This document shows positions 26,589-36,573 of a stretch of 64,000 nt of DNA, piece by piece. The stretch is from Leptolyngbya sp. FACHB-321 (lineage in GTDB: Bacteria > Cyanobacteriota > Cyanobacteriia > Leptolyngbyales > Leptolyngbyaceae), in the NCBI RefSeq assembly GCF_014695975.1, contig NZ_JACJPI010000058.1, forward strand, positions 310,001 through 374,000, read 5' to 3'. Position 1 is the stretch's first letter. Every line of letters starts with the position of its first letter. A program made the translations under genes and the position numbers. The notes beneath the pieces are model-generated. The model was not told the origin of the DNA and made no database searches. It was given only the letters and a program-made list of their open reading frames with translations.

Positions 26589-28334
26589 ATGCAAGCAATA
26601 AAAAAGTGGCTGACACAGCGAGAGAACAAGCAACTGGTGAGCCTTCTCGTAGGCGGCTTTTTGCTGCGGAGTGCGATCGCCCTTTGGCTGCCAGTCGGTT
26701 TTGATGAAGGCTACTACTACCTCTACAGTCTCCATCCAGACTGGAGCTATTTTGACCATCCGCTGCTAGTAGCACTGACCACAGGCTTTGGTCCCTTGTT
26801 GACCCATACTGTGTCCCCCTTCACCATTCGGTTAGGATCGCTGCTGCTACATACAGGATCGCTGCTGTTGCTGTACTTGACCAGTGTGCGGCTGTTTTCC
26901 AGGCAAGCAGCAATCCTCACGCTGGCGATCGCCACCCTCATCCCCATCTTTCAACTCGGCTTCGGTGTATTGACGTTGCCAGACAGCCCACTGATGTTCT
27001 TCTGGACGGCAACTTTATATGTGGCAGTTTGCGAGTTTTTTGATCAGCAAGAAGATAAGGAATCGCAGCAACCTAGAGAGGCAGACCACTCTCTCCCCCT
27101 GCTGCCCCCTTACTTCTCTCCCTACCGTCCCACCTATCGACTCGCGATCGTCGGTCTACTCATTGGACTTGCCTGCTTAAGCAAATATTACGGACTGGCA
27201 CTTGGTTTCGGACTCATTGGTTTCTGCCTTACCAGCCCACGTTACCGTTTGGCGCTGCTTTCGCCCTGGACATTGGCAAGCCTGGGGCTGTTTACGCTAG
27301 CAGTTCTACCGATCGTCATTTGGAATGCTCAGCACGACTGGGTTTCACTGCGGTTTCAGTCTGGGCGGGCAGTTCCCGATCGTGGATATAGTGTCCTTGA
27401 TCTGCTGGTTACTTTTCTTGTGGGCGTGGGTTATTTGTTTCCAACCTTCGGCTTTCCGCTCTGGTGGGTCAGCGGTAAAGCAGCGATCGAATTGATCAAC
27501 CGAAGAAGATCCGTGAAAACGCAGAAGCGTAGGAGAGCAGAGGCGCAGGGGAGCAGGGAAAGCAAGAGCAAAGAAACCGGAAGCTACGCCTTAGCCCTCT
27601 CCCCTCTCCCCTCTCCCAAAACTGCCTTCCTCCTCTGGCTGTCCCTACCGCTGATGCTGACCTTTACCTTTATGGGTGGGTATCGAGCGATTCTGCCAAC
27701 CTGGGCAATGCCAGGGTTTTGGAGTGCCACACTCTTACTAGGACAGCAGGCAGTTAGTTGGCAACAGCGATCGCCCAAAGTTATCAAACATTGGTTATGG
27801 GGTTCAGGCTGGGTAGTCACCAGTGTGCTGCTGCTGCTGCTGCTGCATCTAACGCTTGGCACGCTACAAAAACCGAGCCGTTATGCCCTCCTTGGCGGGT
27901 TTTTGACTCCCAGCAATGATGCGTCTACGCAGTTGATTGACATCCAGCAACTGCGACAGGGTTTTGCGTCTCCCTTACTGACTGCAGCTATGAGCCAAGC
28001 CAATTTTGTGTTTACTAATGACCTGTTTCTCGCAGGACAGGTGGGGATGGCGATCGCACCGCTTCAGCCCAAACCAATTACCTGCTTCGATCAAGACTTG
28101 CGCGGTTTTGCTTTCTGGTCAACGCCCGATCAATGGGTAGGGCAGGATGGCTTGCTGGTCACATCAGCCTCGCAGTCAAGCAGAACGGTTAAACAATATC
28201 AGGCATACTTTCAGACGATCCAAAAGGTTGCGGATCTGCCGATTCGTCGTGGTGGGGCGATCGTTCAGGTGGTCGAAGTGTATCAATGCCAACGCTTACT
28301 CAAACCCTACCCACGACCCTACGGGCAGAGCTAG
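26589..28334 (+). CDS. GT39/ArnT-type membrane glycosyltransferase (PMT_2 superfamily)
   Basis: The 581-residue polytopic GT-C enzyme probably uses a polyprenyl-phosphate sugar to glycosylate protein or lipid on the outer face of the membrane. The first extracytoplasmic loop has LPVGFDEGYYYLYSLHPDWSYFDHPLL, whose Asp-Glu pair matches the GT-C catalytic acid, and TLPDSPLMFFW is also family-typical. ATG 26589 is preferred over GTG 26568. Two segments look inserted: a Pro/Ser-rich one after FFDQQEDKE (DNA 27055-27130), and a basic then Pro/Ser-rich one after INRRRS (27510-27620). The second is encoded by CTCCCC-type low-complexity DNA. Confidence 0.8.
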   Translation: MQAIKKWLTQRENKQLVSLLVGGFLLRSAIALWLPVGFDEGYYYLYSLHPDWSYFDHPLLVALTTGFGPLLTHTVSPFTIRLGSLLLHTGSLLLLYLTSVRLFSRQAAILTLAIATLIPIFQLGFGVLTLPDSPLMFFWTATLYVAVCEFFDQQEDKESQQPREADHSLPLLPPYFSPYRPTYRLAIVGLLIGLACLSKYYGLALGFGLIGFCLTSPRYRLALLSPWTLASLGLFTLAVLPIVIWNAQHDWVSLRFQSGRAVPDRGYSVLDLLVTFLVGVGYLFPTFGFPLWWVSGKAAIELINRRRSVKTQKRRRAEAQGSRESKSKETGSYALALSPLPSPKTAFLLWLSLPLMLTFTFMGGYRAILPTWAMPGFWSATLLLGQQAVSWQQRSPKVIKHWLWGSGWVVTSVLLLLLLHLTLGTLQKPSRYALLGGFLTPSNDASTQLIDIQQLRQGFASPLLTAAMSQANFVFTNDLFLAGQVGMAIAPLQPKPITCFDQDLRGFAFWSTPDQWVGQDGLLVTSASQSSRTVKQYQAYFQTIQKVADLPIRRGGAIVQVVEVYQCQRLLKPYPRPYGQS

Positions 28335-28692
28335 TTGATTCAGCCAAGAATAAGGGGTGTGGAGAAGCTGTTTTTAGCAGCATCCCCCAGAAAACATAGC
28401 GATCGTCTGCGTGGCTTTGTTGCTGTCATGCAGGGACTCAGGCACTCGCTCCTATCTCTTTCTCTTTTTGCAATAAACCAGTTCTGATGCTTTTAGGATG
28501 CTTTGCTATCGTACTCTGTTTCCTGCGGCACAAGTGGCTCTCCCTCCTGAGATACTGTTAAGCAACTGTTACTTTGTGTTTCACTCGCAGTATTAGTGAG
28601 CGGTGATATGCCTTCAAATGATCCGATACAGTCCAAGATTCAGTTGAAGCGCTCCGCTTTACGCCCCTGTTAATGCACTAAGCGAGGTCTGG
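28335..28692. other. Intergenic region
   Basis: This 358-base gap lies between the GT39 gene and the HdeD-like gene on the same strand. A weak AGCTG/CAGCA-type hairpin occurs near 28,360-28,380. No other gene or repeat was recognised. Confidence 0.35.
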
Positions 28693-29256
28693 ATGAATAC
28701 TGACTTGTCTACTAACGATTTAAAAAATAACGTCAACGGAGCGATCGTAACAGGCGTGCTGCTCATACTGCTGGGTGCTGCCGCGATCGCCTTTCCCTTT
28801 TTTAGTACACTTGCTGCTGAAAGCTGGATCGCCTGGATTATTCTTTTCAGCGGTATCTCTAAGCTAACTTATGCGTATCAGACGCGGCAGCAAGAGGGGT
28901 TTGTCTGGCAGCTTTTACTGGGTCTTCTTTACATCGGTACGGCAGTGCTGCTGCTGGTCTATCCGCTACAGGGAGTCTTAACGCTGACACTGGCTCTAGG
29001 CGCTTTTCTGCTTACAGAAGGCGTTTTCGAGATTGTTTATGCGTTCAAACGACGCTCACAGCCTAACTGGGTTTGGTCGTTGGCAAATGGCATTACAACA
29101 CTAGTTTTGGGCGGTCTGATTTGGTTTGAGTGGCCCCTAAATGGTCCCTTTGCGATCGGGCTACTGGTCGGTATTAGCATCGTCTTTACAGGTACTTCTA
29201 GAATCCTGCTAGCGCTTGCTGCTCGTTCTGGCTTGAATGACGCGCAAACAACCTAA
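28693..29256 (+). CDS. HdeD-family (DUF308) membrane protein
   Basis: The 187-residue protein has six membrane segments in three hairpins. Internal similarity is typical of HdeD: GAIVTGVLLILLGAAAIAFPFFS, then GLLYIGTAVLLLVYP and ANGITTLVLGGLIWFEWP. E. coli HdeD contributes to acid resistance at high density; the cyanobacterial role is unknown. It stands alone, with no operon partner. Confidence 0.82.
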   Translation: MNTDLSTNDLKNNVNGAIVTGVLLILLGAAAIAFPFFSTLAAESWIAWIILFSGISKLTYAYQTRQQEGFVWQLLLGLLYIGTAVLLLVYPLQGVLTLTLALGAFLLTEGVFEIVYAFKRRSQPNWVWSLANGITTLVLGGLIWFEWPLNGPFAIGLLVGISIVFTGTSRILLALAARSGLNDAQTT

Positions 29257-29418
29257 GACGTTACGCAGAAACTCTGTACCAGCCTTGTAGATGATTCGAT
29301 GGGTGGAGGGGCGATGTTTTTATGCTGCCATTGCCTCTTTGCGCCATCATCAAACAGTGATTCTAATAAGCAGTACTAGGGGCGATCGTTAATGGGGCAA
29401 CCCTTATTGGGGCGATCG

Positions 29419-30375
29419 CTAGTCATGTATTGAACCATCTGGCATTACTGCCTCTTTAAGATAAGCGCCCGAGAGATTTGCTTCCCGCAGGTTAGCCTCG
29501 TGGAGGTTCGCTCTATGTAGGTTGGCATCCTGCAAATTTGCCATTGTTAAATTGGCTTTCGCTAAGTTTGCGCCCTGAAGATTTGCCATCATTAAGTTGG
29601 TGCCATGCAGATTCGCAGTACTTAAGTTTGTTGTACTCAGGGTTGCTTCCCGTAGGTCAGCTTCCCGTAGGTTGGCACTAATCAAGGTTGCTTTGTAGAG
29701 GTTGACTCCAATAAGGGTTGCACTAACAAGATTTGCCCCGTCCAGTGTTGCATCAATCAGGTTTGCCATACAGAGATTTGCCAGACTGAGATTCGCCTGT
29801 TTCAGATTGCTTCCATAGAGCGTTGCACCAATCAGGTTTGCCATACAAAGGTTTGCCATACTTAGGTTGGTCATGCTTAGGTTAGCCTCTCGCAGATTCG
29901 CCATGCTGAAATCTGCCTCGCGTAGATCAGCTTTGTAAAGGCTGGCTTCGTGCAGGTTAGCTTTGTGGAGAATAGCTGTGTAAAGCGTCGCTCCTTCCAA
30001 AATTGCGGTGCTCAAGTTAGCCTCCCGCAGGTTTGCCATGCTAAGGTCAACCTGACTTAGATCCGCTTCGCGCAAGTCGGCTTTGTAAAGGTTGGCTTCC
30101 CGCAGGTTGGCTCTATAGAGTATGGCTGTATAAAGCGTGGCTCCCGCAAGCATGGCAATGCCAAGGTTTGCCCCTTCAAGGTTTGCCATACTGAGATCAA
30201 CCTTTTGAAAGCTCACTTCCCTAAGGTCAGCTTTGTAAAAATTGGCTTCTCGCAGATTAGTGTTTCTAAAGTTTGCTCCCTCAAGGTTGGGACTCGTCTT
30301 GGGATGGTTATGCCACCACTCATTCCAGGCGGCTATGCCTTGCTTAAGCAAAGCAAGGTGCCCCTCGTTTGCCAT
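29419..30375 (-). CDS. Pentapeptide-repeat protein
   Basis: The 318-residue protein begins with a short helical cap (LALLKQGIAAWNEWWHNHPK), then about 50 A(N/D)LxX units in tandem from residue 33 to the end. They should fold as a long right-handed quadrilateral beta-helix. There is no signal peptide or membrane segment, and no extra enzymatic domain. The DNA repeats with a 15-base period and higher-order blocks: MANLREANLS and ATLYTAIL recur, suggesting growth by duplication. DNA mimicry is known for a few relatives, but I have no evidence for it here. Confidence 0.9.
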   Translation of the reverse strand: MANEGHLALLKQGIAAWNEWWHNHPKTSPNLEGANFRNTNLREANFYKADLREVSFQKVDLSMANLEGANLGIAMLAGATLYTAILYRANLREANLYKADLREADLSQVDLSMANLREANLSTAILEGATLYTAILHKANLHEASLYKADLREADFSMANLREANLSMTNLSMANLCMANLIGATLYGSNLKQANLSLANLCMANLIDATLDGANLVSATLIGVNLYKATLISANLREADLREATLSTTNLSTANLHGTNLMMANLQGANLAKANLTMANLQDANLHRANLHEANLREANLSGAYLKEAVMPDGSIHD

Positions 30376-30684
30376 TTAGTCATTCCTCTTGTTGCTGCTA
30401 GTTTGCTTACGGCTAGTCTTATTACCGCCAAGACATGGCAGCAGCTTTGCCAAGGCTACCGTTGTTAGTGTTCCCACTTAAGCGGTTGTCGGTAGCAAAT
30501 TTTTCAGTGGGCTTTCGGTGTGCAGCAAAGACTTCCACAGCCGCAAAAGGATGAAGGATGAATAAAAGCCTTGCTCAAAAGTTTTAAGGCTTATGGCTGT
30601 CCTAACGTTCTCTTGACTGCTACATAATCGCAGGCATTCGTGTTTAAGCTGACTGAAATTGCCTCTGCTAGCTCTCTTCGGGTG
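30376..30684. other. Intergenic region
   Basis: This 309-base stretch lies upstream of the pentapeptide gene and downstream of ribF. No gene, RNA or strong repeat was recognised apart from short GGATGAAGGATGAA direct repeats near 30,551. Confidence 0.35.
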
Positions 30685-31647
30685 TCAAGATGTAGCATTA
30701 AGCAGCGTGCGTGCTCGATCGCTGTCTGCCTGAATTTGCGCTTTGAGGGCATCAAGGGACGGGAACGACTGTTCCGAGCGCAAAAAGGCTTCTAAGTGAA
30801 CGATAAGCGTTTGTTCGTATAGATCGCCTGCCCAATCCAGCAAATGCACTTCGATCGTCTGTGTTTTGCCATTTACCGTAGGGCGGTAGCCAATATTCAT
30901 TACGCCTGGTAAAGACGGGACGGCAGATAGGTCAACCGCATGACCGTGATCGCAGACATGAACGCGCACAGCATAGCTGCCCAAACGTGGTAAGAATTTA
31001 TCGGGTGGCAGTTGCAAATTGGCAGTCGGAAAGCCAAGCGTGCGTCCCAGTTGTTGCCCTTGCGTGACCTTACCAATGAGCCGATAGGGACGCCCCAAAA
31101 GCTGATTAGCATAGGGCAAATTGCCTTCTTGTAATGCCTGCCGAATAGCAGAACTGCTAACGCGCTCGTCTCCTAAATGCTTGAGCGACGTAATTGTAAC
31201 GGCAATCCCGTAGCGAGCCGCAATCGCCTGTAAATCTTTTGCCGTCCCCGATCGCTGCTGACCAAAGCAAAAATCTGAACCAATGCTTACCTGCACTGCC
31301 TTGAGTTGCTGCACCAGCACTTGCTCAAAAAACTGCTCTGGATTTAAGCTTGCCAACGCACGATCAAACGGCAAAAGTACAAGCTGTTTGACCCCAAGCG
31401 TACTTAGCTGTGCTGCCTTTTCTGTAAGCGGTGTCAGTAACAGGCGTGGTTGTCCTGTAAAAAACTCTTGCGGATGTGGATGAAATGTCACCACAGTCGC
31501 ATATGGATGAGCGCCTTTATCAATGGTTACAGGCTCTGGCAAAACAGGTTGAATGACCTGTCGATGCCCCTGATGCACACCATCAAAGTTTCCCAGGGCA
31601 ACGGCAGTCGGAGTCAGAACAGTAGTTGGCGATGAAGTAACCCACAC
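30685..31647 (-). CDS. ribF: Bifunctional riboflavin kinase/FAD synthetase
   Basis: RibF phosphorylates riboflavin to FMN and adenylates it to FAD. The N-terminal nucleotidyltransferase domain has VALGNFDGVHQGHRQV (HxGH-like) and DERVSSSAIRQAL. The C-terminal flavokinase domain has GQQLGRTLGFPTANLQLP (PTAN motif), MNIGYRPTVNG and VHLLDWAGDLYEQ. The length of 320 residues is normal. The start is GTG at 31647 with no better ATG nearby. It is downstream of the beta-lactamase-fold gene on the same strand. Confidence 0.94.
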   Translation of the reverse strand: MWVTSSPTTVLTPTAVALGNFDGVHQGHRQVIQPVLPEPVTIDKGAHPYATVVTFHPHPQEFFTGQPRLLLTPLTEKAAQLSTLGVKQLVLLPFDRALASLNPEQFFEQVLVQQLKAVQVSIGSDFCFGQQRSGTAKDLQAIAARYGIAVTITSLKHLGDERVSSSAIRQALQEGNLPYANQLLGRPYRLIGKVTQGQQLGRTLGFPTANLQLPPDKFLPRLGSYAVRVHVCDHGHAVDLSAVPSLPGVMNIGYRPTVNGKTQTIEVHLLDWAGDLYEQTLIVHLEAFLRSEQSFPSLDALKAQIQADSDRARTLLNATS

Positions 31648-31733
31648 GCTTTACATTTTTACACACAAAGGAACAAAGGCGAGAGGCATTTGTGTTGAGT
31701 GCATTCTGTCTTTCTTTACTCCCTGTACCCTAC

Positions 31734-32639
31734 TCATACCGACAGTCCTATTTCAGCCGCGATTGCTCTAGGCTCCAAAGCCATAACAGGCGGTGCAATA
31801 TGAATCACCAAACCTTCGCGCGCCATTAAGCTGTTAGGAAACGCAGCAGCGACATCTGCCCCCACCTGATCGAGAAAGTCGTCGCTATGCAATGGATCGT
31901 GATGGAAGATGACCAGCGTCTTTACATGAGCGGCTTTGGCAATTTTGACAGCTTCTTGCCAGGTTGAGTGCCCCCAACCAACTTTGCTGGATTTCTCTGA
32001 GTGGTATTCTTCGTCGGTGTAGGTCGCATCGTAGATGAGTAAGTCAGCTTGATGCGCCAAGGAAAGGACATTTTCATCCAATCGATCGGGAAAATGTTCG
32101 GTATCAGTGACATATGCCGCCGCATGACCCCGCCAGTTGACGCGATAGCCTACCGCTTGACCAGGGTGGTTTAGCAGTGCATTTTCGACCACTACATCGT
32201 TGATCCGAACCGTTTCGCCGATTTCAATATCATTAAACTTCAGGTCTGCACCCATAATTTGTAGCGGGACAGGGAAGTTTGGATGCAGCATCTGGTCATT
32301 TAAGCGCTGCTCCATGGTGGAGCCGTTCGGTGCGATCGCCCCGTAAATGTTGAAGCGATTACCCTTAGCAAAGGCAGGGACAAAAAAGGGAAAGCCCTGA
32401 ATGTGATCCCAATGGGAGTGGGTGAAGAACATATGTGCGTCAAGTGGCATCTGCGACAGTAGCGACTGCCCCAGGACACGAATGCCTGTCCCTCCATCAA
32501 AAATCAGGCGTTCGCCGCCGACGCGCATTTCAACACAAGGGGTATTGCCGCCATAGCGTACTGTCGAAGAGCCTGGACTGGCAATACTTCCCCGAACGCC
32601 CCAGAAGGTGACTGTAAACTGGTTTTCCGTGTTGGACAT
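31734..32639 (-). CDS. Metallo-beta-lactamase-fold hydrolase
   Basis: The 301-residue cytosolic protein has MBL metal ligands: FFTHSHWDHIQGFPFF (HxHxDH), a His in LLNHPGQAVGY, Asp in YVTDTEHFP and DATYTDEEY, and a final His in VIFHHDPLHSDDF. The N-terminal FWGVRGSIASPGSSTVRYGGNTPC is typical of the family close to PhnP and to cyclic-nucleotide phosphodiesterases. A role in cleaving a phosphodiester or cyclic nucleotide is likely but not settled. ATG 32639 (MSNTENQF) is chosen over a TTG 5 codons upstream. Confidence 0.83.
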   Translation of the reverse strand: MSNTENQFTVTFWGVRGSIASPGSSTVRYGGNTPCVEMRVGGERLIFDGGTGIRVLGQSLLSQMPLDAHMFFTHSHWDHIQGFPFFVPAFAKGNRFNIYGAIAPNGSTMEQRLNDQMLHPNFPVPLQIMGADLKFNDIEIGETVRINDVVVENALLNHPGQAVGYRVNWRGHAAAYVTDTEHFPDRLDENVLSLAHQADLLIYDATYTDEEYHSEKSSKVGWGHSTWQEAVKIAKAAHVKTLVIFHHDPLHSDDFLDQVGADVAAAFPNSLMAREGLVIHIAPPVMALEPRAIAAEIGLSV

Positions 32640-32990
32640 GGGTGTTTTTTGCAAAATTCGATCAAGCCTCCAGGCTCAGTAATTACCTCAATCACAAAAA
32701 GACATAGCCTGGATAAATGTGACATCAAAAACAGTTATTCAACGTACCCTTAAAGACAGCTTCATAAAAAAAGGTGCTCTCTGTCAGTGATCATGATCGC
32801 ACGATGGACTAAATCTCAGTAATCATGCGCTATTATTTCGGCCACTTAGATGAAACATAACGTAAAGCTAGTGCGAATCTAATGAGCTTTTAGTTAAAGT
32901 ACCCGTTCGATCGCGCACACGCACAAAAGTCAGAAGATTTTCTACCAGTATGATTTTTAGTCGCTTTAATTACCTCGTCTGTAGATAACC
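32640..32990. other. Intergenic region
   Basis: This AT-rich gap of 351 bases lies between surE and the MBL-fold gene. No gene or notable repeat was recognised. Confidence 0.35.
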
Positions 32991-33785
32991 TCAGTCCGGA
33001 AACGTAAAATTCCAGTTTTTTAGGCTGGCTAGTCCTGTTGCTGCGGTTAGGTTGTACTGCAATGGCGTTATTGTAATGTAGTTGTCGCGAATTGCCTGCA
33101 CATCAGTGGGGGCTAGTTCGCTCAGGCTTGAGTCCTCGTCTACTTCCTCCAACAGCTCGCCAGCGAGCCAGTAATAGGTTTTACCACGCGGGTCGAGCCG
33201 CTTCTCAAAAACATCAATATAGCGACGAATGCCCTGTCGCGTAACCTTGACACCTGCGATCGCTGCTGCTGCCACCGCAGGCACATTTACATTCAACAGC
33301 AGCAGTTCGGGCAGAGGTTGCTTGGCAAGTTGAGCGACTAGCGATTGGGCAAAGGCGGCGGCTGACTGAAAATCGGACGAGGAAAAACTGGTGAGGCTAA
33401 ACGCAATACTGGGAATACCCTCAATCACGCCTTCCATTGCTGCTGATACCGTGCCAGAGTACAGCACATCGGTTCCCAGGTTAGACCCGTGATTAATGCC
33501 AGAAAGTACCAGGTCGGGTGGGTGATCTAGCAACGCCCACAGTGCTAGTTTAACGCAATCTGAAGGAGTGCCGGAGCATGCCCAGGCTTTGACGCTGGGA
33601 TGAAAGATAGACTCGACAATTTCAGCGCGAATGGGCTGGTGTAAGGTCAGTCCGTGCCCAGTCGCCGATCGCTCACGATCGGGGCACACAACCGTTACAT
33701 CATGCCCTGCTTCGGCTAGACTGTTCGCCAGAGCACGAATACCCAGAGCGTAAATGCCATCATCGTTGCTGATGAGTAGTTTCAT
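32991..33785 (-). CDS. surE: 5'-nucleotidase SurE
   Basis: A metal-dependent phosphatase that removes phosphate from nucleoside 5'- and 3'-monophosphates and from short polyphosphate. [14 protein letters not shown] carries the metal-binding Asp pair. [30 protein letters not shown] and [28 protein letters not shown] are the family's active-site segments. The length of 264 residues is normal. It is divergent from pheS across a 255-base gap. Confidence 0.95.
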   Translation of the reverse strand: MKLLISNDDGIYALGIRALANSLAEAGHDVTVVCPDRERSATGHGLTLHQPIRAEIVESIFHPSVKAWACSGTPSDCVKLALWALLDHPPDLVLSGINHGSNLGTDVLYSGTVSAAMEGVIEGIPSIAFSLTSFSSSDFQSAAAFAQSLVAQLAKQPLPELLLLNVNVPAVAAAAIAGVKVTRQGIRRYIDVFEKRLDPRGKTYYWLAGELLEEVDEDSSLSELAPTDVQAIRDNYITITPLQYNLTAATGLASLKNWNFTFPD

Positions 33786-34040
33786 GAATCAGTGAGAGTG
33801 AGGAATGGGGCGTAGGGGGCAGGGAGTAGAGAACTTTGGAGCGCGATCGCTTATGCTTCCACTCAGCTACTAAACTGAAGAATGGATGCAGCAGAAGAAG
33901 CCGCATTAGAGCCAACGTTCCCGTTCCAGATCTTATTCAACCCTTTGGGCTGGGAAATTAACTAGTTGTTCGTTGTTCGATCGTGCTTTGTCCTAGAACA
34001 ACAACCCTAGACCAACAACTAACAACCAACAACTTTTAGT

Positions 34041-35042
34041 ATGACTGTTCAGCTTCAAGAACTCGCCGCACAATTAGAATCCATTCGTCAGGAAGCCCAA
34101 CAGGCGTTAACGGCGACTGACTCGTTAGACCAACTGGAGCAACTGCGGGTGAAGTACCTGGGCAAGAAGGGACCCATTCCTCAAGTGCTGGGTGGCATGG
34201 GGAAACTGGACGCTGCCGATCGACCCCGTATTGGTGCCTTAGCAAATGAAGTAAAGGAAACTATTCAGAAGGAACTCGATCGTCGCCGCCTTGCTCTACA
34301 AGCAATTCAGATTCAGGCGCAGCTTGAAGCAGAGACGTTAGATGTCACGATGGCAGGGGTTTATCGTCCTCAGGGGCGCATTCATCCGATTAACGGCATG
34401 ATGGATCGAGTCACAGACATCTTTGTTGGTTTGGGCTACACTGTCGCCGAAGGTCCAGAAATGGAGACAGACTACTATAACTTCGAGGCACTGAACTTCC
34501 TGCCTGATCATCCCGCACGCGATATGCAGGATACGCTGTATCTACCCGACGGGAACATCATGCGAACCCACACCTCCTCGGTGCAAATTCGCTACATGGA
34601 GACAAACGATCCGCCTGTACGAATTGTTATGCCGGGGCGCTGCTATCGTCGCGATACAGTTGATGCTACCCACTCGGCTGTCTTCCATCAAGTAGAAATC
34701 TTAGCAGTGGATGAAGGACTGACCTTCACCGACTTAAAAGGCACAATTAAAGTGTTTTTGGAACAACTGTTTGGGGAAGTGCCCATTCGCTTTCGCCCCA
34801 GTTTCTTTCCTTTCACAGAGCCATCTGCTGAAGTCGATGTGCAGTGGAAAGGGCGCTGGCTTGAGATCATGGGGTGCGGCATGGTAGACCCTAATGTGCT
34901 AAAAGCGGTTGGGTATGACCCCGAAGTCTACACAGGCTTTGCTGCTGGTATGGGTGTTGAGCGACTGGCAATGGTGCTGCACCAAATTGATGATATCCGC
35001 CGTCTCTACACAAGCGATTTGCGTTTCTTGCAACAGTTTTAG
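34041..35042 (+). CDS. pheS: Phenylalanyl-tRNA synthetase alpha subunit
   Basis: This catalytic subunit of the heterotetrameric synthetase charges tRNA-Phe. The N-terminal coiled coil (1-90) includes KYLGKKGPI. The class II core follows with [29 protein letters not shown], motif 2 [24 protein letters not shown], and motif 3 [20 protein letters not shown]. The length of 333 residues is normal. pheT is not adjacent, as in many cyanobacteria. It is followed by a hairpin. Confidence 0.96.
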   Translation: MTVQLQELAAQLESIRQEAQQALTATDSLDQLEQLRVKYLGKKGPIPQVLGGMGKLDAADRPRIGALANEVKETIQKELDRRRLALQAIQIQAQLEAETLDVTMAGVYRPQGRIHPINGMMDRVTDIFVGLGYTVAEGPEMETDYYNFEALNFLPDHPARDMQDTLYLPDGNIMRTHTSSVQIRYMETNDPPVRIVMPGRCYRRDTVDATHSAVFHQVEILAVDEGLTFTDLKGTIKVFLEQLFGEVPIRFRPSFFPFTEPSAEVDVQWKGRWLEIMGCGMVDPNVLKAVGYDPEVYTGFAAGMGVERLAMVLHQIDDIRRLYTSDLRFLQQF

Positions 35043-35081
35043 GTTGCTGCAACAAATAGCGCATCTTTAAAGGGAGCCAGA

Positions 35082-35122
35082 AGCCAGAAGTAGTAAGTAA
35101 TGCTAAAAGCTACCTTCTGGCT
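35082..35122 (+). terminator. Hairpin after pheS
   Basis: AGCCAGAAGTAG (35082-35093) pairs with CTACCTTCTGGCT (35110-35122), with one bulged base and a 16-base loop. An extra GCCAGAAG copy just upstream offers a second pairing. It lies between the convergent pheS stop and the small-protein stop. No clear U-tract. Confidence 0.5.
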
Positions 35123-35137
35123 GCGGAACCATGTGGC

Positions 35138-35344
35138 TTAAGTGGCGGTCGTAGGGCGAATTTGCCGACGATCGATCATTGCCCGGAGCCGTTCTAAGGG
35201 ATAATCGGACACAAAGCTGTCCCACGGTTTCTTTTGCCCAGCGGCATCGTAAACGTACAAAACTCCGTTAATCATGCGGCTCGACACAATTAAATCTAGC
35301 GTTTTAGCCAAGTGTAGGCACTGCGTCAACTCAAGCTGGGTCAT
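35138..35344 (-). CDS. Small conserved-looking hypothetical protein
   Basis: The 68-residue cytosolic protein begins at ATG 35344 (MTQLELTQ); a TTG three codons upstream is less likely. Two helical segments flank a beta-like part (VLYVYDAAGQ), with a basic C-terminus. Codon use is like that of its neighbours. I recognise no family, although short proteins of this pattern occur in cyanobacteria. It converges with pheS. Confidence 0.55.
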   Translation of the reverse strand: MTQLELTQCLHLAKTLDLIVSSRMINGVLYVYDAAGQKKPWDSFVSDYPLERLRAMIDRRQIRPTTAT

Positions 35345-35688
35345 AGATTTCAATGGGGAAGCAATGCTTGCTCAGAGACGTTCGGGTTTAAACTGATCCT
35401 AAGCAAATGTGATGACAAACACTTGTGACTTCGTACCGAGCGACATGAAATTTATTAAATGTCAGGGCTTACTCAGAAATTGGGTTGCTTCCATACAGGG
35501 GACGGTTGGCATCCCAAGACTCTACAACTCGGTTTCTCTCAGCAGCGTTCTGCAATGCTGGTAGGGTGATGCTGACAGCGATCGTTGTTTCTCAAGGCAC
35601 TCCGACTTCTAAGAAGGCAGCGCAAATTAGAATGCTTTCTCTAGTGAGTTTTTGTGACGCATCGATCGCTGTTAGTAAAACTAGAAAC
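35345..35688. other. Intergenic region
   Basis: About 340 bases upstream of the small hypothetical gene and downstream of htpX. An open frame on the plus strand (35485-35730) overlaps htpX antisense and is not supported. Nothing else was recognised. Confidence 0.35.
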
Positions 35689-36573
35689 TCAAGCAAACGC
35701 AGGATCAACAGGTTGCTGCTGTTGTGCTAACTCCATCAGTCGCTGAATCCGTTCTTCTGTTGCAGGATGAGTGCGAAATAACGATTGTAACCCCTGGGCT
35801 GACAGTGGGTTAACAATCAGCAACGGAGACATAGCTGGATTGCCATGCATCGGAATTTCATGACCTGCTGCTTCCAGCTTTTCAAGTGCGTGAGCTAGTG
35901 CAAGCGGGTTACCTGTAATCGCAGCAGAGCCTTGATCTGCCGAGAATTCGCGTGTTCGAGAAATGGCAAGTTGGATCAACATTGCAGACAGTGGAGCCAG
36001 GACAATGAGAAACAGCAAAACAAAGGGATTTGCAGCACGCCGAGTGTCACGAGTAACTGGTCCATACAGTGCACCAAGGGTTAGCAACCGACCCAGATAA
36101 GTAATGGCTCCTGCCACTGTACCGACAACTGCTTGAGTTAACGTATCGCGGTTTTTCACGTGCGTCAGTTCATGAGCGATCACGCCTTCTAGCTCCTGAC
36201 GGTTCAACAATTCAGTGATGCCTTCTGTGACGGCGATCGTAGCGTGTTGAGGATCGCGCCCTGTAGCAAACGCATTCGGAGATTTTGTTGGAACGACAAA
36301 TAGCTTGGGCATGGGAATGCCAGCACGATCGCTTAAACGAGTCACCATATCGTAAAGTTCAGGTGCTTGCTCTCGTGCGATCGGCTGCGCTTGATAGGCT
36401 GACAATGCTGCCTTATCGGAGTAAAACCAGGAGCCAAAGCTAGTGACTGCGGCAATGCCTAACCCTAGATAAAGACCTGACTCATCACCCACTAGATAAT
36501 AGCCAGCGAGTACAAACAACCCGCTCAGTAGACCTAGCAGCCCTACCGTTTTGATTTCATTAATGCCAACCAT
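35689..36573 (-). CDS. htpX: Zinc metalloprotease HtpX homologue (M48)
   Basis: A membrane-bound endopeptidase for quality control of damaged membrane proteins. The 294-residue protein has two N-terminal membrane segments (about 8-45) and the zinc site EGVIAHELTHVKNRDTL (HExxH). A hydrophobic region (about 150-215) and the third ligand Glu in RTREFSADQGSA follow, then a C-terminal LFRTHPATEERIQRL. All match M48B. It is divergent from ileS with 534 bases between. Confidence 0.92.
   Translation of the reverse strand: MVGINEIKTVGLLGLLSGLFVLAGYYLVGDESGLYLGLGIAAVTSFGSWFYSDKAALSAYQAQPIAREQAPELYDMVTRLSDRAGIPMPKLFVVPTKSPNAFATGRDPQHATIAVTEGITELLNRQELEGVIAHELTHVKNRDTLTQAVVGTVAGAITYLGRLLTLGALYGPVTRDTRRAANPFVLLFLIVLAPLSAMLIQLAISRTREFSADQGSAAITGNPLALAHALEKLEAAGHEIPMHGNPAMSPLLIVNPLSAQGLQSLFRTHPATEERIQRLMELAQQQQPVDPAFA

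Noticed and set aside
26485-26775. 97-codon N-terminal extension of the CPBP protease
   Set aside because: It is soluble and non-family, overlaps the divergent GT39 gene, and ATG 26484 starts the membrane protein cleanly.
29419-30375. Regular repeats about 15 bases apart, resembling a CRISPR or satellite array
   Set aside because: They are coding repeats of a pentapeptide protein on the minus strand, with a continuous frame and no unique spacers.
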